This document shows, one piece after another, positions 61,082-64,000 of a stretch of DNA of 64,000 nt. The position numbers and the translations under genes are program-made. Each line of letters starts with the position of its first letter. Position 1 is the first letter of the stretch. The notes beneath the pieces were generated by a model. It made no database searches, was not told where the DNA came from, and saw only the letters and a list, made by a program, of their open reading frames with translations. Origin of the DNA: CAYQQJ01 sp964419935 (GTDB lineage: Bacteria; Pseudomonadota; Gammaproteobacteria; Pseudomonadales; Cellvibrionaceae). The stretch covers positions 103,919-167,918 of the forward strand of contig CAYQQJ010000005.1 in assembly GCA_964419935.1 (NCBI GenBank). The letters are read 5' to 3'.

Positions 61082-63361
61082 TCAGGTCGCTTTTTCAGTA
61101 GCAGGTTCCGGCTCGATAATCAGCTCATCGTCTTTCACATCAATTGCTACGCTGCCGCCCCTCTCGGACAGAACACCAAACAAAACCATTTCCGCCAGGG
61201 GCTTCTTGATCTTGTCCTGGATGATTCGCGCCATTGGGCGGGCACCCATTTTCTCGTCGTACCCGTGAATGGCCAGCCAATCCCGAGCCTCTTCGCTGAT
61301 ATCCAGGCTGATCTTCTTGTCGTCCAATTGAGACTGCAATTCGACCAGGAATTTATCGACAACGGTCTTGATGGTTTCGCGGTCCAGAGCGCCGAACTGG
61401 ATGATCGCATCCAGACGGTTGCGGAATTCCGGCGAGAAAGTGTGCTTGATCGCCTCCATACCGTCCGTTGAATGATCCTGTTTGGTGAAGCCGATAGACG
61501 CCCGGCTCATGGTTTCCGCCCCGGCGTTGGTAGTCATGATCAGCACGACGTTGCGGAAGTCAGCAACGCGACCATTGTTGTCCGTCAGCTTTCCATGATC
61601 CATAACCTGCAATAACAGGTTGAACACATCCGGGTGCGCTTTCTCGATCTCGTCCAGCAGTACCACACTGTGTGGCTGCTTGGTCACAGCTTCGGTCAAC
61701 AGACCGCCCTGATCAAAGCCAACGTACCCCGGCGGCGCACCAATCAAGCGGGAGACCGTGTGGCGCTCCATGTACTCGGACATATCGAAGCGAATCAACT
61801 CCACGCCCATGGCCTTGGCCAGCTGACGGCAAAGCTCGGTTTTACCCACCCCGGTTGGCCCCGCGAACAGAAACGAACCCACCGGCTTCTCATGAGACGT
61901 CAACCCGGCGCGCGACAGTTTGATAGCCGATGAAATGGCATCAATCGCCGTCGTCTGACCAAACACGGTCATCCGCAGGTTCTCGTCCAGCTTGCCGAGT
62001 AGCGCCTTGTCTGATGAATTCACGGTCTTGGCTGGCACTCGAGCGATTTTGGATACTATCTCCTCAATATCGCGCACCCCAATCTGCTTTTTACGCCGGC
62101 TTTCAGGCTGCAGCTGCTGATAAGCGCCCGCCTCGTCAATGACATCAATAGCCTTGTCTGGCATATAGCGATCACTGATATATTTGCTGGCGAGCTCTGC
62201 AGCGGCCTTCAGGGCCTTGTCCGTATAACGGAGCTTGTGGTGCTTCTCGAAGCGGGACTTGAGCCCACGCAGAATCTGGTAGGTATCTTCCACCGAGGGC
62301 TCCACCACATCAATTTTCTGGAAGCGGCGGGACAGCGCCCGGTCCTTGTCAAAAATACCGCGGTATTCCTGAAAGGTGGTTGAACCAATACAGCGCAAAT
62401 CGCCACTGGTGAGCAACGGCTTGAGCAGGTTTGACGCGTCCATCACGCCACCGGATGCAGCGCCGGCACCAATAATAGTGTGAATTTCGTCAATGAACAG
62501 AATCGCATTGTGGCGTTTCTTCAGCTCGGCCAACAACCCCTTGAAACGTTTTTCAAAGTCACCGCGATACTTGGTGCCGGCCAACAAAGAACCCAGGTCG
62601 AGCGAATAGACCACGCTCCCTTCGAGAACCTCGGGCACTTCATCGTCAACAATTTTTTTGGCCAACCCCTCGGCGATTGCCGTCTTGCCCACGCCGCTTT
62701 CGCCCACCAGCAGGGGGTTGTTCTTGCGACGGCGCGCAAGAATCTGAATCACCCGTTCGACCTCGTTGTCGCGCCCCACCAAGGGGTCAATGCGCCCCTG
62801 CCGAGCTTGCTCGTTCAAGTTGGTGGCGAAGGAATCCAGCGGATTCTGTGATGGCGAGTCACCCCCTACACCCTCTTCATCCGTCTGCTCCTGACCGGGT
62901 TCAGCGTGATGATCCGAGGAGCCGGATACCTTGGAGATGCCGTGGGTAATAAAATTGACAATATCGATGCGAGCAACACTTTGCTGCTTCAGGTAGTAAA
63001 CCGCCTGACTTTCCTGCTCGCTGAACAGTGCGACCAACACGTTGGCGCCGGTCACCTCGGTTTTACCAGAGGACTGCACGTGAAAAACAGCGCGCTGCAA
63101 TACCCGCTGAAAACCCAGTGTTGGCTGAGTTTCCCGCTCCTGATCATTCTCGGGAATGAGGGGTGTGGTGGAATCCACAAACTCGGCGAGGTCCTGCTTG
63201 AGGATCAATAAGTCCGCACCACATGCGCGCAGTACAGTGGCCGCCGATTCATTGTCAATGAGCGCCAGCAGCAAATGTTCCACGGTCATGAATTCGTGGC
63301 GTTTGGAGCGCGCACCCTTAAAGGCCAGGTTTAGTGTGACTTCTAACTCTTTGCTCAACAT
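61082..63361 (-). CDS. clpA: ATP-dependent Clp protease ATP-binding subunit ClpA
   Basis: ClpA unfolds substrates and delivers them to ClpP. The N-domain (~1-150) binds ClpS; the first AAA+ has GESGVGKTAIAEGLA and ILFIDEIHTIIGAGAASGG, the second has FAGPTGVGKTELCRQLA and VVLLDEIEKAHPDVFNLLLQ. The 759-residue length is standard. It is 27 bases downstream of clpS on the same strand, as in E. coli. Confidence 0.97.
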   Translation of the reverse strand: MLSKELEVTLNLAFKGARSKRHEFMTVEHLLLALIDNESAATVLRACGADLLILKQDLAEFVDSTTPLIPENDQERETQPTLGFQRVLQRAVFHVQSSGKTEVTGANVLVALFSEQESQAVYYLKQQSVARIDIVNFITHGISKVSGSSDHHAEPGQEQTDEEGVGGDSPSQNPLDSFATNLNEQARQGRIDPLVGRDNEVERVIQILARRRKNNPLLVGESGVGKTAIAEGLAKKIVDDEVPEVLEGSVVYSLDLGSLLAGTKYRGDFEKRFKGLLAELKKRHNAILFIDEIHTIIGAGAASGGVMDASNLLKPLLTSGDLRCIGSTTFQEYRGIFDKDRALSRRFQKIDVVEPSVEDTYQILRGLKSRFEKHHKLRYTDKALKAAAELASKYISDRYMPDKAIDVIDEAGAYQQLQPESRRKKQIGVRDIEEIVSKIARVPAKTVNSSDKALLGKLDENLRMTVFGQTTAIDAISSAIKLSRAGLTSHEKPVGSFLFAGPTGVGKTELCRQLAKAMGVELIRFDMSEYMERHTVSRLIGAPPGYVGFDQGGLLTEAVTKQPHSVVLLDEIEKAHPDVFNLLLQVMDHGKLTDNNGRVADFRNVVLIMTTNAGAETMSRASIGFTKQDHSTDGMEAIKHTFSPEFRNRLDAIIQFGALDRETIKTVVDKFLVELQSQLDDKKISLDISEEARDWLAIHGYDEKMGARPMARIIQDKIKKPLAEMVLFGVLSERGGSVAIDVKDDELIIEPEPATEKAT

Positions 63362-63388
63362 CGCCTTTTACACCTGCTTGCTGGTAAT

Positions 63389-63757
63389 TTAAGAATCATC
63401 CCCCTCCGATGCTTCAATTTCACACAGTAAGGGATGCTCATTATCTCTTGCATGCTGATTCACCAAAGCTGCTTTAGTTTCCGCAATGTCCTTCGTAAAA
63501 ACACCGCAGACAGCTTTGCCAGCAGTATGAACAGTGAGCATAACGCGCGTGGCCTGTTCCCTGTTCATATAAAAAAATTGCTCCAAAGTTTCGACAACAA
63601 ACTCCATTGGGGTGTAGTCGTCGTTCAGCATCATCACCTTGTACAGCGATGGCCGCTTGAGGCGGGGCTTGGCGGCCTCGGTGGCTACACCGCCCTCACC
63701 TGCATCCGTATCACTGTCTTGACTTAATGTTAGCCGAAGAATTTCAAAGTTACCCAT
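63389..63757 (-). CDS. clpS: ClpS adaptor of N-degron degradation
   Basis: ClpS binds primary destabilising N-termini and docks them on ClpA. The 122-residue protein has KVMMLNDDYTPMEFVVETLE (ligand pocket region), QFFYMNREQATRVMLTVHTA and HPLLCEIE, and an N-terminal ~35-residue extension that is more variable. With Aat, Bpt and ClpA, the complete recognition side of the pathway is within 5 kb. Confidence 0.96.
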   Translation of the reverse strand: MGNFEILRLTLSQDSDTDAGEGGVATEAAKPRLKRPSLYKVMMLNDDYTPMEFVVETLEQFFYMNREQATRVMLTVHTAGKAVCGVFTKDIAETKAALVNQHARDNEHPLLCEIEASEGDDS

Positions 63758-63877
63758 GGGATCAAGAACTCTATGTCACATTTATTCAGAACGTCCTAAC
63801 CAGAACCTCCACGCGATCGAATTTTACCGTATCGCTCTGAATGCAGACAGTACTTTGGTTAAAAAGCATCCAAAAAC

Positions 63878-63906
63878 TTGACATTGCTCCCGTGGTTGGT
63901 TACAAA
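63878..63906 (+). promoter_or_regulatory. Strong sigma-70 promoter reading out of the window
   Basis: A perfect TTGACA (63878-63883) is separated by 17 bases from TACAAA (63901-63906). No coding start follows before 64000, giving a leader over ~85 bases. In Pseudomonas the next gene is cspD, divergent from clpS, and cold-shock mRNAs have long leaders; this identity is inferred. Confidence 0.6.
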
Positions 63907-64000
63907 TTGCCCCATCGTCAAGGATGAGACCGTTGTATAACAATAATTCTCCCCATATCTGGAACTAATGTTGGGGCAATTAGTAGAGATTAAAGGGAAA

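Overview
The window looks like chromosomal DNA of a gammaproteobacterium, probably a marine or soil member of the Pseudomonas/Cellvibrio/Marinobacter breadth. The block at 49771-63757 (cysG, serS, crcB, rarA, lolA, ftsK, trxB, aat, bpt, infA, clpA, clpS) has the same order I remember from Pseudomonas aeruginosa PA2611-PA2621. No rRNA, tRNA, CRISPR array, prophage or complete insertion sequence was recognised.

Region 1 (1-14820) is an alpha-glucan and trehalose locus. A tightly packed minus-strand operon reads glgC, glgE, treS fused to maltokinase, glgB, glgX, treZ, and treZ runs off the left edge. glgA diverges from glgC. Together these genes encode ADP-glucose synthesis, both the GlgA and the TreS/Mak/GlgE routes into alpha-1,4-glucan, branching, debranching, and the second half of TreY/TreZ trehalose release.

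Region 2 (14857-23622) holds a YihY-type membrane protein, a PAS-GAF hybrid histidine kinase, a membrane PAS-GGDEF-EAL protein with a degenerate GGDEF motif, a small unknown protein, a zinc alcohol dehydrogenase and a hemerythrin-domain protein. Region 3 (24567-36768) is a collinear plus-strand glycan cluster: a UDP-glucuronate decarboxylase-like enzyme, a second epimerase, a glycoside hydrolase fused to a CDP-paratose-2-epimerase-like domain, two further oxidoreductases, a GT4 glycosyltransferase, three CgeB-like glycosyltransferases and a methyltransferase. A sigma-54-like promoter lies upstream. I consider this the least explained system in the window.

Region 4 (36966-49666) is a collection of stress-type genes: a LigD-type polymerase domain with a Rho-N-like small protein, MarC, a sugar dehydrogenase/PEBP fusion, a Csp-type copper-binding four-helix protein, a KGG-repeat protein, a ClsB-like phospholipase D protein, a CbpM-like protein without CbpA, an MFS transporter and glutathione reductase. 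With region 1 it resembles, from memory, the gene content of the P. aeruginosa PA2134-PA2192 desiccation/osmotic-stress region. Region 5 (49771-64000) is the conserved housekeeping block. It ends with the N-degron set (Aat, Bpt, ClpA, ClpS) and a strong promoter reading out of the window, probably towards cspD.

Between the genes are several non-coding elements. Three copies of a family share a conserved ~50-60-nt core enclosed by different inverted arms (21347-21519, 47465-47681, 52580-52687). Two unrelated 266-bp MITE-like elements occur at 23717-23982 and 53136-53401; the second is inserted at TA directly against the crcB start codon. Two heptanucleotide tandem repeats flank one hairpin element.
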